The notes under the pieces: model-generated
Told to the model about the DNA's origin: nothing
Database searches by the model: none
What the model saw: only the letters and a program-made list of their open reading frames with translations
Program-made: the position numbers and the translations under genes
NCBI RefSeq assembly: GCF_001653135.1
Contig: NZ_BDDS01000015.1
Span: 1-64,000 of the forward strand
DNA: 64,000 nt
Source of the DNA: Pseudoalteromonas neustonica
Lineage (GTDB): Bacteria > Pseudomonadota > Gammaproteobacteria > Enterobacterales > Alteromonadaceae
Direction of reading: 5' to 3'
Shown: positions 8,155 to 17,545 of the stretch, one piece after another
Numbering within the stretch: the stretch's first letter is position 1
How the letters are laid out: every line of letters starts with the position of its first letter

Positions 8155-9117
8155 CTACTCAACGAGTAATACAACCTTTCCTGCATTTTCGTTTCGCTCA
8201 AGTATGGTATGCGCTTTTGCTGCGTCTTGCCATGGTAGGGTTTTATAAATATTAAAATCAAACGTTTGATTGGCTATATCGTCATAAAACCTTGCTACAA
8301 ACGCATCGCGCAGCTGACGTTTAAAGGTTTGGCTGCGGTTGCGAAGTGTTGAAGCATGCAATGAAATGCGTTTTTGTAATAAGCGTGCAAAATCCACTTC
8401 TGCAAAGCGCCCGTCTAAAAATGCCAACATCACAATTTGGCAATCTAATGCGGCAATGGCTGCATTTTTATTTAAATAACGCCCTGATACCGGATCAACA
8501 ATCACATTTGCTGTTAAATTATGCTGTTGCATATAATCAACAAAGTCATCTGTTTTATAGTTTATGGCATGGTCCGCGCCGAGCGCTTTGCCGTGCTGAC
8601 ATTTTTCATCGCTCCCTGCGGTGATAACCACAATTGCACCGGTGCGTTTAGCCATTTGAATGCAGGCGCCACCTACACCGCTGGCCCCAGCATGAATAAG
8701 CACAGTGTGCCCTTGCTGCAAATTACCTAGTTGGAAAAGCGCACCAAATGCCGTTAAATACACTTCGCTAATGGCTGCACCCTGCGCCATTGTTAAACCA
8801 CTCGGTAAAACCATTAATTGCGCTGCATCTACTGCTACATATTCACTATAAGCGCCACCAGCGCACAACGTAAATACCGCTTTATTAAGCCAGCTATTAT
8901 CAGCATCTGCGCCAAGTTCAATGACTGTGCCGGCACATTCTAACCCTAATATGGGGCTATCGCCTTGCGGAGCTGGGTATTTACCTTGTCGCTGCATGCA
9001 ATCGGCGCGATTAACGCCTATCGCAGCCACTTTGATCAATACTTCGTGCGCTTTTAATTGCGGTTTAACGGTTTCGCTGAGTGATAATTGCGCATGTTGA
9101 TGGGAAATAAATTGCAT
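8155..9117 (-). CDS. NAD(P)H:quinone oxidoreductase, zinc-independent MDR family
   Basis: A 320-residue medium-chain dehydrogenase/reductase of the quinone oxidoreductase (PIG3-like) branch. The N-terminal GroES-like domain (about 1-125) lacks the zinc cysteines and carries GVNRADCMQRQGKYP. The Rossmann domain holds HAGASGVGGACIQMAK near 140-155 for NADPH binding. It would reduce quinones or enones. The secreted-protein gene sits 14 nt upstream on the same strand, so they are likely co-transcribed. Confidence 0.9.
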   Translation of the reverse strand: MQFISHQHAQLSLSETVKPQLKAHEVLIKVAAIGVNRADCMQRQGKYPAPQGDSPILGLECAGTVIELGADADNSWLNKAVFTLCAGGAYSEYVAVDAAQLMVLPSGLTMAQGAAISEVYLTAFGALFQLGNLQQGHTVLIHAGASGVGGACIQMAKRTGAIVVITAGSDEKCQHGKALGADHAINYKTDDFVDYMQQHNLTANVIVDPVSGRYLNKNAAIAALDCQIVMLAFLDGRFAEVDFARLLQKRISLHASTLRNRSQTFKRQLRDAFVARFYDDIANQTFDFNIYKTLPWQDAAKAHTILERNENAGKVVLLVE

Positions 9118-9131
9118 AGGTGTTCCCTTTA

Positions 9132-9524
9132 TTAATCGATTTTACGCCATACTTCGGCTTCAATTAACTTACCATTTTCAGTTAAAGAATGATGCCACAA
9201 GTTCCCTTCAATTTTATAATCAAAGGCCATTGTTTTACCAAGTAATGAGGGGATATTGCCATATGCGAACGTCTCAACAAACTGTTCATTTTTTAAAGTG
9301 TATTGCCCGCCACCAGCATAGTGGAACTTGCCATTTTTTTGGGTAATATAGTTAAAATGCGTTGCAGTAATCAGTTTTACTGAGGTCAGCTCTGGTGCTT
9401 TAGCACTCACAAACCCATCTTCAACGGCGTATTTGCCTTGCACAAACTCCCAGCTGCCCAATAGTGGATTAGCCACTGCTATTGGCGAAGCAATTAATAA
9501 ACTTGCTAACAATAAAGATTTCAT
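9132..9524 (-). CDS. Secreted lipocalin-like small protein
   Basis: A 130-residue exported protein with a clear signal peptide (MKSLLLASLLIASPIAVA, cut after AVA). The mature part starts NPLLGSWEF and runs through alternating beta strands (HFNYITQ, KFHYAGGGQYTL, MAFDYKIEGNLWHHSL), a small beta-barrel pattern like lipocalin-like domains that begin with GxW. Ligand and role are unknown. The mobile repeat at 9606 lies in its upstream region, about 80 nt away, and may affect its promoter. Confidence 0.75.
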   Translation of the reverse strand: MKSLLLASLLIASPIAVANPLLGSWEFVQGKYAVEDGFVSAKAPELTSVKLITATHFNYITQKNGKFHYAGGGQYTLKNEQFVETFAYGNIPSLLGKTMAFDYKIEGNLWHHSLTENGKLIEAEVWRKID

Positions 9525-9605
9525 ACTCTTTCCTTGGTTTTATTTTGAGGAGTAATATACCCTTTTTCGCACCCAACATTCATTAGACTTTAATAGTGGT
9601 ATTAC

Positions 9606-9870
9606 TATACCCAAATCACCTCAAGATGCAGGATTCAGCGTTTCACAGGGGCTTAATATCAAGGCGTTACTTTGCAACAATGGCAGTCCCTTTTAAGAAG
9701 TAACAACGATGAGAGTAAGCGCCTGTGAAACGCCCAAAGGGTTGGTTTAAAAGCGATTTATACTGTGTCATTGATTTTAACAAGGGAACAACCATTATTT
9801 GCAATCAATGCCTTGTCTAAATCGCTTTTAACTCCAACTGCAACTCGCATCTTGAGGTGGTTTGGGTATA
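9606..9870 (+). repeat. MITE-like repeat family 1, copy 1
   Basis: 265 bp bounded by TATACCCAAATCACCTCAAG at the left and its near-exact inverse at the right. Inside are two further inverted pairs (GCGTTTCACAGG with CCTGTGAAACGC, and AAAAGCGATTTA with TAAATCGCTTTT), so each half folds on itself. It has no ORF of its own. It is a full-length match to the copy at 50866-51142 in reverse orientation. Its right end runs into the 3' end of aceK. Confidence 0.85.
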
Positions 9871-11654
9871 AAGCGCCAACTTTGTTTATAAGGGTACACA
9901 TCAGCCAGATGCCCTGCATTGATTTGGTTTTGACATTGCTGCCAAAATTCAGGGCTGAATAAATTGTGATGTTGCTGGCAAAAATAACTAAACGCCTGCT
10001 TGTTTGCGCTAAAAAAAACGTTAAATTGACTTGGAAATACGTCGTTTTCGGCTACATCAAAATAGCTTTCGCTACTGATCTCATCAAAGCTATTTTGGCT
10101 CGTTGGTAAATCTCTAAATTCGCAATCTGTTAATGGGCATATTTCATCGTAATCATAAAACACCACACGGCCCCAACGTGTCACGCCAAAATTTTTCATC
10201 AGCATATCACCAGGAAAAATATTAGCCTCAGCTAAATCTTTAATTGCTTTACCGTAATCGTGCATTACGTTACTAAGCTGTTTGTTGTCACACTGATTAA
10301 TGTATAAATTAAGCGGGGTCATTTTACGCTCAACGTACACATGTTTTAGCACGAGCGCTTTATTTGAAATTGCCATGCTGTTGCCAATACTCGCGCGCAT
10401 TTGCTCAAGCAGTTCATCGCTAAAACGGCTTAAATCAAATGCCAAATAGCGAAACTCATGCGTGTCGACTAAACGCCCTACTCTGTCGGCTTGTTTTACA
10501 AAATCGTATTTTGCCATTACTTGTGCTTTAGTGGATGTTTTGGGTGCGCTAAATCTATCTTTGATCACCTTGTAAACATAATCAGAGTGCGGTGTCGTAA
10601 ATACCAGCATCACCATGCCTGGAGTCCCTGGGGCAATAATGTATTTATCGTGTGTGGGGCTATTTTTAGTCGTGTCTACTTTGTAACGGTAAAATTCAGT
10701 TTTAGCGTGCTTAATAAAACCTATGGCATTAAATAACTCAAATCGTTGCTTATGTGGCATTAACACTGACAGGTAATCTACATAACGGGCTGGTTGATCT
10801 GTATCAACCATAAAATAAGTACGTGCAAAGCCAAACAGTAAACTGAGTTGATCAGCCCCCATCATCACAGCATCAAGCTTTAAGCCATTTTCAGTATGTA
10901 ATATCGCCACTGCAAAAGGCATATTATCGCCATTTTTAGCAATGCATCGGCCAATTAAATAACAGGCTTTATTTCTAAAAAATAATGAATTAGCGTATTC
11001 AATAAAACCATCATTTAGATTCATCAATTCATATACTTGGCGACATTGCTGCTTTGCACCTAGTGTTAAAGTACGCTGTAAGGCATCAACATCCTTGTTT
11101 AAATCTGTAAATTTAACCCGAAAAGCTTGGCGATAAATTAGTTGTGCTACAGCATGAGTAAAGCCATTTTGTAATGAAATTCGGCTCACTAAATTATCAA
11201 ATGGTCTTGGTTTAGCGCGGTACTTAGCTTTTAAGACAAACAAATGAACAGTGCGTATTTTTTTATCGTCCCAAATAGAGCCAAATGTTGAATTAAAAAA
11301 TGTGTGCGCAATGGGCTGGTTTTCGTGATTTTCGACCATTTCTCCATAAATGTGTTTTGCTTGCTCCCATAGCCGTGGGTCATGTAGTTCTTTAAAAGCA
11401 ATTATTCGCACTGCATTACTCACGCTTTTAACTTGGCGCTCATACACTTGTAAACGTTCGCGCATTGCTGATTGCACATCTAACCATTGTCGTTGCTCAA
11501 AGCGACTTTGTGCACCCAAGGTAATATTTAAAAATGCAGCAAACATGCCTTCAAACCCAGCAAATACAGCCCGTGCTAGTTTAGTTGCAATAACATGCTC
11601 TATGGCATCATTCGGTGAAACCGCTAACAGTGTTTGTGTGTTTTGTTTGGGCAT
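9828..11654 (-). CDS. aceK: Isocitrate dehydrogenase kinase/phosphatase
   Basis: A 608-residue AceK, the bifunctional enzyme that phosphorylates and dephosphorylates isocitrate dehydrogenase to switch carbon between the TCA cycle and the glyoxylate shunt. Diagnostic blocks are VFTTPHSDYVYKVIKDRF (ATP-binding region, near 350), FPGDMLMKNFGVTRWGRVVF and YDYDEICPLTDCEFRDLP (catalytic loop and metal site). The family norm is about 580 residues. The last 13 residues (IPKPPQDASCSWS) and the stop codon are read from the terminal repeat of the mobile element at 9606-9870, so the native C-terminus has been replaced. The gene is not in an aceBAK operon here, but lies 1.7 kb from icd. Confidence 0.95.
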   Translation of the reverse strand: MPKQNTQTLLAVSPNDAIEHVIATKLARAVFAGFEGMFAAFLNITLGAQSRFEQRQWLDVQSAMRERLQVYERQVKSVSNAVRIIAFKELHDPRLWEQAKHIYGEMVENHENQPIAHTFFNSTFGSIWDDKKIRTVHLFVLKAKYRAKPRPFDNLVSRISLQNGFTHAVAQLIYRQAFRVKFTDLNKDVDALQRTLTLGAKQQCRQVYELMNLNDGFIEYANSLFFRNKACYLIGRCIAKNGDNMPFAVAILHTENGLKLDAVMMGADQLSLLFGFARTYFMVDTDQPARYVDYLSVLMPHKQRFELFNAIGFIKHAKTEFYRYKVDTTKNSPTHDKYIIAPGTPGMVMLVFTTPHSDYVYKVIKDRFSAPKTSTKAQVMAKYDFVKQADRVGRLVDTHEFRYLAFDLSRFSDELLEQMRASIGNSMAISNKALVLKHVYVERKMTPLNLYINQCDNKQLSNVMHDYGKAIKDLAEANIFPGDMLMKNFGVTRWGRVVFYDYDEICPLTDCEFRDLPTSQNSFDEISSESYFDVAENDVFPSQFNVFFSANKQAFSYFCQQHHNLFSPEFWQQCQNQINAGHLADVYPYKQSWRFIPKPPQDASCSWS

Positions 11655-11740
11655 ATTTTTATCACTTATGGTGGCTATGTAATTTTATGGGTTTACACAC
11701 CTTAGCAAGCAGGCTTTAATTTAGATAATTAATACAGCGA

Positions 11741-12706
11741 ATGAATAAGATTGATCAAATGAATATAAGAAATGTCGATCTCAACCTACTGGTGTACTTA
11801 AATGTACTCATAGATGAGCAAAATGTCTCTAAGGCGGCAAATAAATTAGCGTTAACACAGCCTGCAATGAGTAATGCACTCAAGCGTTTACGTGATTTAT
11901 TTGACGACCCGCTACTTGTTCGCGCAGCAGGCTCTATGACTCCGACTGCAAAAGCCTTAAGCTTAAAGCCAGAAATAGAGGCGTTGTTAAAAATGGCCGA
12001 GGCAATTACTCAGCCCAGTGATGTTTTTGATCCTACTACTGCACACATGACATTTAGAGTGATGGCAAATGACTATTTAGAATCAACCTTAATCGCTCCA
12101 TTTATAACCGCACAGCTTAATAAACACCCAGGGCTTAATTTTGATGTACTCAGTCCTAGCGATGTAAACCTGCAAGATATGGAAAAAGGCACTATTGATT
12201 TAGCGATTAATCGCTTTAATGGTTTGCCGCGATCTTTTCATCAATCCAGTGTGTGGCGGGATAATTATTGCTGTTTAATGCACCCTGCAAACCCCTTTTT
12301 ACAGCAGCCCAATTTAAACCAATATTTGGCCTCAGAACACATTTGGGTTAATCGTGCTGGCTGGGGGGCTGAAGCTGCGGTTACTAATAAATCAGGGAGC
12401 CAGAAATTAGGCTGGGTAGACGAAGCACTCTGGCAATTAGAGCAGACCCGCCATATTAGGGTGTTTACCCGTCATTACATGGTGGCAAGTTTATTGTGTC
12501 AATCTCCCCAGTTAATCGCAACATTACCAAGACGACAAGCAATGCTACTAACCAAACACACTAACTTAGTGATCAGCCCTGTACCATTTCAAATAGTGCC
12601 TATAGAGGTAAAAATGATCTGGAGCCCACTACTGCACCATGCAAGCCCGCATCAATGGTTACGCAGAGAATTACAAAATTTTGCTGCAACAATTGCGGAT
12701 CGCTGA
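11741..12706 (+). CDS. LysR-family transcriptional regulator
   Basis: A 321-residue LysR protein. The winged helix-turn-helix is at about 10-70 (NVSKAANKLALTQPAMSNAL, then RLRDLFDDPLLVR), followed by a periplasmic-binding-type effector domain to about 305. A second ATG at 11759 (MNIRNVDLNLL) is an equally good start. It is divergent from aceK, with 86 nt between the start codons, which places aceK among its likely targets; this is inference from layout only. Confidence 0.88.
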   Translation: MNKIDQMNIRNVDLNLLVYLNVLIDEQNVSKAANKLALTQPAMSNALKRLRDLFDDPLLVRAAGSMTPTAKALSLKPEIEALLKMAEAITQPSDVFDPTTAHMTFRVMANDYLESTLIAPFITAQLNKHPGLNFDVLSPSDVNLQDMEKGTIDLAINRFNGLPRSFHQSSVWRDNYCCLMHPANPFLQQPNLNQYLASEHIWVNRAGWGAEAAVTNKSGSQKLGWVDEALWQLEQTRHIRVFTRHYMVASLLCQSPQLIATLPRRQAMLLTKHTNLVISPVPFQIVPIEVKMIWSPLLHHASPHQWLRRELQNFAATIADR

Positions 12707-12873
12707 GATTGTTCAAACCAATCTTTAAATACTTATGCTACGATTCAATCCAATTCACGATATTGATTAAATCAATATCAGTTATTGAAAACAACAATTT
12801 CATAAATAGTGTTCTTAGGGCTAGAGTGAAGTCATACCAAATGAGTTAGCCACTAAAATTAAGAGACAACATT

Positions 12874-13326
12874 ATGATGCAAACGACAGCAAGCTTTACC
12901 CAACAAGACGGATTATTCATCGATGGTCATTTACATGCTTTTATTGAGCAACAGCTATGTAAAAAAATGACGATAAATTGTGACGATGTGTATCAGGCAT
13001 TAGCCACATTAGTTGATGAGTTTGGTTGCCAATGCCGTAAAAACAAACACCTTGAAGGTGATAGCTTAGACGTGCAAACATTATTGCATGCGTACAAAGT
13101 TGAACATAATCACCCTCATTGTCATGTTGATGCGCAAACAACAACCGCGGTACTCGATGAATATTGTTGTCAGGTGCCTGCAATCATTGTGGTTGCGTTA
13201 ATGGATACTCTAAGCGGCACACCTAGCGATGAACATGATGCAAAGGCTATTTATCACCGTGCTGCAACCCTTGTTAACCGCCCTTGTATGTATCGTGCAG
13301 AACTTAGTAACGCCAATGCAGCCTAA
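12874..13326 (+). CDS. Unknown Cys/His-rich cytoplasmic protein
   Basis: A 150-residue protein not recognised. It has eight cysteines and several His clusters (FGCQCRKNKHL, HNHPHCHVD, DEYCCQV), suggesting metal or redox chemistry, but no spacing matches a standard zinc finger or Fe-S motif. There is no signal peptide. It follows the LysR gene by 167 nt, with AAGAGACAAC ahead of the ATG, and is convergent with icd: the two stop codons are one base apart. Confidence 0.65.
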   Translation: MMQTTASFTQQDGLFIDGHLHAFIEQQLCKKMTINCDDVYQALATLVDEFGCQCRKNKHLEGDSLDVQTLLHAYKVEHNHPHCHVDAQTTTAVLDEYCCQVPAIIVVALMDTLSGTPSDEHDAKAIYHRAATLVNRPCMYRAELSNANAA

Positions 13327-13327
13327 G

Positions 13328-14587
13328 CTATGAGTGCTTTAAATGCTCGATTATCCTTTGTGTAAAGTCACTGCAACTTAGGATAGTCGAGTTATGTGGA
13401 TCTTCTTGTAAATCAAAGGTCAATTCGCCCGCTAAAAAGGTGTATTGCAAAGCATGCTCTATCTGATTAGCTGCTTCATGCCACTTCATAAATCGTAGCA
13501 TCATTACCGCACTTAAAATACTACTTGTTGGATTAGCGCTATTTTGACCAGCTATTCGCTCAAAAGTCCCGTGCGTTGGTTCAAAAAAAGCCACTTCATT
13601 ATTTAAGTTTGCCGCAGGCATGATGCCAATCCCTCCCACTTGTGCTGTTAGCATGTCAGCTAAATAGTCACCATTTTGATTGGTTGTCACGACCACATCA
13701 AATTGCTCAGGGTTCATCAGCGCTTGTTGATGCATGTTATCTGCAATCACTTCTTTAATAACCAGTGGTGCTAAGCCTTCTCGCGGAATTTCAAGCCAAC
13801 GACCATTACTATGTGTTACTGCTGAAAACTCATCCTGTGCAAGCGCAAAACCCCAGCGTTTAAATGCACCATCAGTAAATTTAAGCACATTACCTTTATG
13901 CACAACAGTGACTGAGTCACTTTTTTGCTCCAGCGCATAATTAATTGCATAGCGAACTAAACGCTGTGACCCTTCTTTGGAGATATTCTTAATGCCAATA
14001 CCACATTGCTGATCAAAGCGTAGACGAGTAACGCCCATTTCTTGACATAAAAAGTCCAACATTTTTTCAGCTTCAACACTGCCAGCTTGCCATTCTATGC
14101 CAGAATAAATATCTTCTGAGCTATCGCGGATCACCACAATGTTAGTTTTTTCAGGATGTTTCAGTGGCGAAGGTAATACACTGTAGCCTTTAATAGGCCG
14201 CATATTGACAAACAAATCCATTTCATGACGAAGGGCTACATTGAGTGAACGAAAACCACCACCAATCGGTGTGGTTAAAGGGCCTTTTATAGCAATTTTA
14301 AACTGCCTAACAGCATGTATTGTTTCTTGCGGAAACCAATCACCATCGTAAAGCTGCGCTGCTTTTTCACCATTGAACACTTCCATCCAGTGAATTTTAC
14401 GCTGTCCTTGGTAACACACATCAACAGCGTGATTTACCACTTTTCGCATACAGGGTGATATATCTTGCCCAACGCCATCACCATCAATATAAGCAATAAT
14501 AGGTTGTAGAGGAATATGCCATTGGCCTTGTTCATCAATGCTAATCTGTTCGCCATTTGGCGGCACGTCAATATGTTGATAGCCCAT
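13328..14587 (-). CDS. icd: Isocitrate dehydrogenase, homodimeric type with altered coenzyme site
   Basis: A 419-residue enzyme aligning end to end with E. coli Icd (416). The substrate loop RSLNVALR holds the AceK target serine (Ser114), and the EDIYSGIEW and VVHKGN blocks are intact. Positions that bind the NADP 2'-phosphate in E. coli (Arg292, Lys344, Tyr345, Val351, Tyr391, Arg395) read Asn292, Arg344, Ile345, Ala351, Phe391 and Glu395. Ile345 and Ala351 are the NAD-type residues, so coenzyme preference is uncertain. The start at 14587 is picked over the upstream ATG at 14617 because AGGA lies 5 nt ahead and the length fits. Confidence 0.93.
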   Translation of the reverse strand: MGYQHIDVPPNGEQISIDEQGQWHIPLQPIIAYIDGDGVGQDISPCMRKVVNHAVDVCYQGQRKIHWMEVFNGEKAAQLYDGDWFPQETIHAVRQFKIAIKGPLTTPIGGGFRSLNVALRHEMDLFVNMRPIKGYSVLPSPLKHPEKTNIVVIRDSSEDIYSGIEWQAGSVEAEKMLDFLCQEMGVTRLRFDQQCGIGIKNISKEGSQRLVRYAINYALEQKSDSVTVVHKGNVLKFTDGAFKRWGFALAQDEFSAVTHSNGRWLEIPREGLAPLVIKEVIADNMHQQALMNPEQFDVVVTTNQNGDYLADMLTAQVGGIGIMPAANLNNEVAFFEPTHGTFERIAGQNSANPTSSILSAVMMLRFMKWHEAANQIEHALQYTFLAGELTFDLQEDPHNSTILSCSDFTQRIIEHLKHS

Positions 14588-14810
14588 AATATTCCTATGT
14601 GTTTGTATAAAAACCATAACAATTAAACCATGCTTATAATGAGCTGTCGTAGTTAGAGCATCTATAGTTACTATTCAACAATAAAATAATCATGCTAAAA
14701 CAGTTTTTTGTTGAGCGGTATGTGAATAAAATGCTTAGGACAATAAATCTTTTGGGTTAACGCTCAGTAGCAGATCGCGTGGCTGTGGGGTCACAGTCTA
14801 AATAATAAAT

Positions 14811-17516
14811 TCATTGTTTAACTGGGGATATAATCGAGTCCATTTTAGCTAATAATCCATTAACTAAACGACTATCCAAGGTGATGCTATCTGCTTTGAG
14901 TGACTTATCTAAACAAACAGCTTGCTGATAAAGCGCATCGCAATCAAACATCCCTGCTGTCCCTTTTATCATATGAATACTTTTTGCTAACCCATCTATA
15001 TCACCGCTGCCAAACTGGGCCGCAATGGTATCTCTTTGATTTTTTAACCCTTCAATATACGTTTTTTTCAACGCATCAAATTCATGATCAGGCAATTTAA
15101 CTTCTTCGTGCATTTCTATATCAAGGTAACTGGCAATTTTATGGCTAAACTGACTGCGATCTATTGGTTTTGCAATGTGATCAACAAATCCTTGTTTTAG
15201 ATAACGATCAATCTCATTTTTCATCGTATTTGCCGTCAATGCAACTATTGGTGTTGTTAAACCCGTCGCCTGCATCATATGAATAGCTTGCTCACCATCC
15301 ATCACTGGCATTTGAATATCCAATAAAATTAAATCAAATTGGTTATCAAGTGTTGCTTGCACTGCATCTTGCCCGTTTTCCACTGCCGTAACTGTTAACC
15401 CCATACGCTGTAAAATACGCTCGATTAACTGACGGTTCTCAGGGTGATCTTCAGCAACGAGTACTTCACCCACTAAGTTGCGTTGGCATTGTGAAGAGAC
15501 TAAATCTTTTGGTTGCTCAATTGATATATCTTCAAAGCTGTTAACCCAGCGTGTTTTTTCAGTTATTTGTAACGCTAAAGCTAGGCTAAACTCACTACCG
15601 CTGCCTACTTCAGAATGAACGCTGATATCACCATCTAATTTTTGAGCCAAACTTTTTGATATATTTAAGCCTAATCCAGTTCCACCATATTTACGCGTGT
15701 TCGTTGCATCAGCTTGGTAAAATGGGGTAAATAACTCTTGCTGCTCAGCAAGGGTCATACCGATGCCCGTGTCTTTGACTTTGATCCACAATTGATCTTT
15801 TTCACAACTTACTGATAGTTCTATATTTCCAACGGTCGTAAATTTAATCGCATTAGCAGCAAGATTTAATAGTATTTGCCGTAAGCGTGTTGGATCAGAA
15901 ATAATCCAATCAGGTAAAGGAAATTCATAATTTACATTAAATTTTAGGCCTTTATCTCTAATTTGTTTACCAAGTATAGATTCAATATGCGCAATGGTTG
16001 AAAATAAATCAGTTTCAACTAACGATATTTCTAATCGGTTTGCTTCAATTTTTGACATATCTAAAATATCATTAATTAAGCCTAAGACGTGCCGACTATT
16101 TTGCAAAATAACGCGAATACCGTGATTACGCTCGTGAGGCTTTATGTCCCCTAAAATGATCCCATCTGCATAGCCAATAATAGATGTCATAGGGGTACGA
16201 ATTTCATGGCTCATATTCGCTAAGAAACGACTTTTTGCTTCACTTGCATCCCTTAGCTCTTCAGCTAACTGTTCAAGCTCTTGTGTGCGCAGCTGCACTT
16301 TTTGCTCTAAATTTTTAGTTAACTCAACATTATCGTCATGTAAGAGGCTAAATTTATTTGCAACTGCAAATGCCAAGAGCATCGCATCCAGTGATGTACC
16401 TATAAGACCCAGCAAATACAAATCAATCGCTATAGGAGGTATCAAACCTAGGTTAGTCAGATTCCCAACCATATTAGGGATCGCCATAGCAAGGTAAGCC
16501 ATTACAAAATAACGCGCTGGTTTAAACCCACTCATCCAGCTTCGCACACCAATAAACATGCCTAAGCATAAGGTTGCACCGGTAACAAAAGTGGCCCATA
16601 TAAAACCAAAACCAGGCCATAAAATTGCAAATGGTACGCCTAACGTAGCAACCGCCCCGAGTAATAACGACGCAATGGATAATCTCGGTGAGGTTTCTTT
16701 AAGCTTAAGTAAGCTGTTATAAAATAAGATGTTTGTAAGGGGAATAAGCGTAAAGCCTAACCAATGCAAATGTGCATTGTAATAGCCAAATATTTGATCC
16801 GGAATATGGAAAAACTGACTCCATGCAAACACCCAACATGCAGTAAACATTGCATAATAAAGGTGTGTCACATCGCGCGCACCAAAATAAATCAGTAAAT
16901 TATATAACCCTAGAGCAATCCCCACCCCAAAACACAACAGCATTATCATGTTCTGTAAGGTGATTTGAGGAAAAAAATCATCGTAAGGTTTTAAAACTAA
17001 TTTAGGCGGAGTATAAAAGTAGTCACTTTCAAATTTAGTGACTAATACATAACGCTTCCCTGGGATCAGCGTTATTTTATTACCGTATTGAAATGCGAAT
17101 TCATTTTTTTCTAAGCCACCTGTAATATAACGTGCTACAGGTGCGCTAGGCGTATCGAGATCATAAATACGTGTTTCAACCCTAGACACCAACGTATTAT
17201 ATGGATACAGGACTAATTCAGTTAATTTAGTTTGGTTTTCTAAAGGTAAAACAAGCCAATAACTACCACCAAAATAGGTTGTACGATTTTGCGGCTTTTT
17301 ATTTAAGATCCACGTTTCGAGCTCGTCACTTGTGCGCGCAAAACCACTGTGATTACTTTGCAACACAGAACCTACTTGCAAAAGATTGGTTTCATGCTGC
17401 TGTTCATCATAAATGAAAAGATCAGGCATACTCGCCGCAGTCGCTGTACCGCAATACAGCAAACTAAAAAGCATAAATATTATTACTTTAAGGCTTAAGG
17501 CTGCCTTTACTTCCAT
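14811..17516 (-). CDS. Hybrid sensor histidine kinase with 7TM-DISM input, REC and HPt
   Basis: A large inner-membrane sensor. In order (numbered from a GTG three codons upstream): signal peptide to about 31, an extracellular sugar-binding-like 7TMR-DISMED2 domain (45-185), seven membrane segments (about 190-395), a coiled coil (400-430), HisKA with His440 (FLANMSHEIRTP), HATPase with DTGIGM and GGTGLGLNISK, a receiver with Asp737 (LILLDIQMPVMDG) and an HPt domain with His851 (IHMIKGTAG). All phosphorelay residues are present; the separate output regulator is not nearby. ATG 17516 is preferred because AAGG lies 8 nt upstream. It starts 30 nt after the TonB receptor, which suggests that it senses the same ligand or its breakdown product. 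Confidence 0.92.
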   Translation of the reverse strand: MEVKAALSLKVIIFMLFSLLYCGTATAASMPDLFIYDEQQHETNLLQVGSVLQSNHSGFARTSDELETWILNKKPQNRTTYFGGSYWLVLPLENQTKLTELVLYPYNTLVSRVETRIYDLDTPSAPVARYITGGLEKNEFAFQYGNKITLIPGKRYVLVTKFESDYFYTPPKLVLKPYDDFFPQITLQNMIMLLCFGVGIALGLYNLLIYFGARDVTHLYYAMFTACWVFAWSQFFHIPDQIFGYYNAHLHWLGFTLIPLTNILFYNSLLKLKETSPRLSIASLLLGAVATLGVPFAILWPGFGFIWATFVTGATLCLGMFIGVRSWMSGFKPARYFVMAYLAMAIPNMVGNLTNLGLIPPIAIDLYLLGLIGTSLDAMLLAFAVANKFSLLHDDNVELTKNLEQKVQLRTQELEQLAEELRDASEAKSRFLANMSHEIRTPMTSIIGYADGIILGDIKPHERNHGIRVILQNSRHVLGLINDILDMSKIEANRLEISLVETDLFSTIAHIESILGKQIRDKGLKFNVNYEFPLPDWIISDPTRLRQILLNLAANAIKFTTVGNIELSVSCEKDQLWIKVKDTGIGMTLAEQQELFTPFYQADATNTRKYGGTGLGLNISKSLAQKLDGDISVHSEVGSGSEFSLALALQITEKTRWVNSFEDISIEQPKDLVSSQCQRNLVGEVLVAEDHPENRQLIERILQRMGLTVTAVENGQDAVQATLDNQFDLILLDIQMPVMDGEQAIHMMQATGLTTPIVALTANTMKNEIDRYLKQGFVDHIAKPIDRSQFSHKIASYLDIEMHEEVKLPDHEFDALKKTYIEGLKNQRDTIAAQFGSGDIDGLAKSIHMIKGTAGMFDCDALYQQAVCLDKSLKADSITLDSRLVNGLLAKMDSIISPVKQ

Positions 17517-17545
17517 ATAACGCACCTTAATCTATCTGCATGTTT

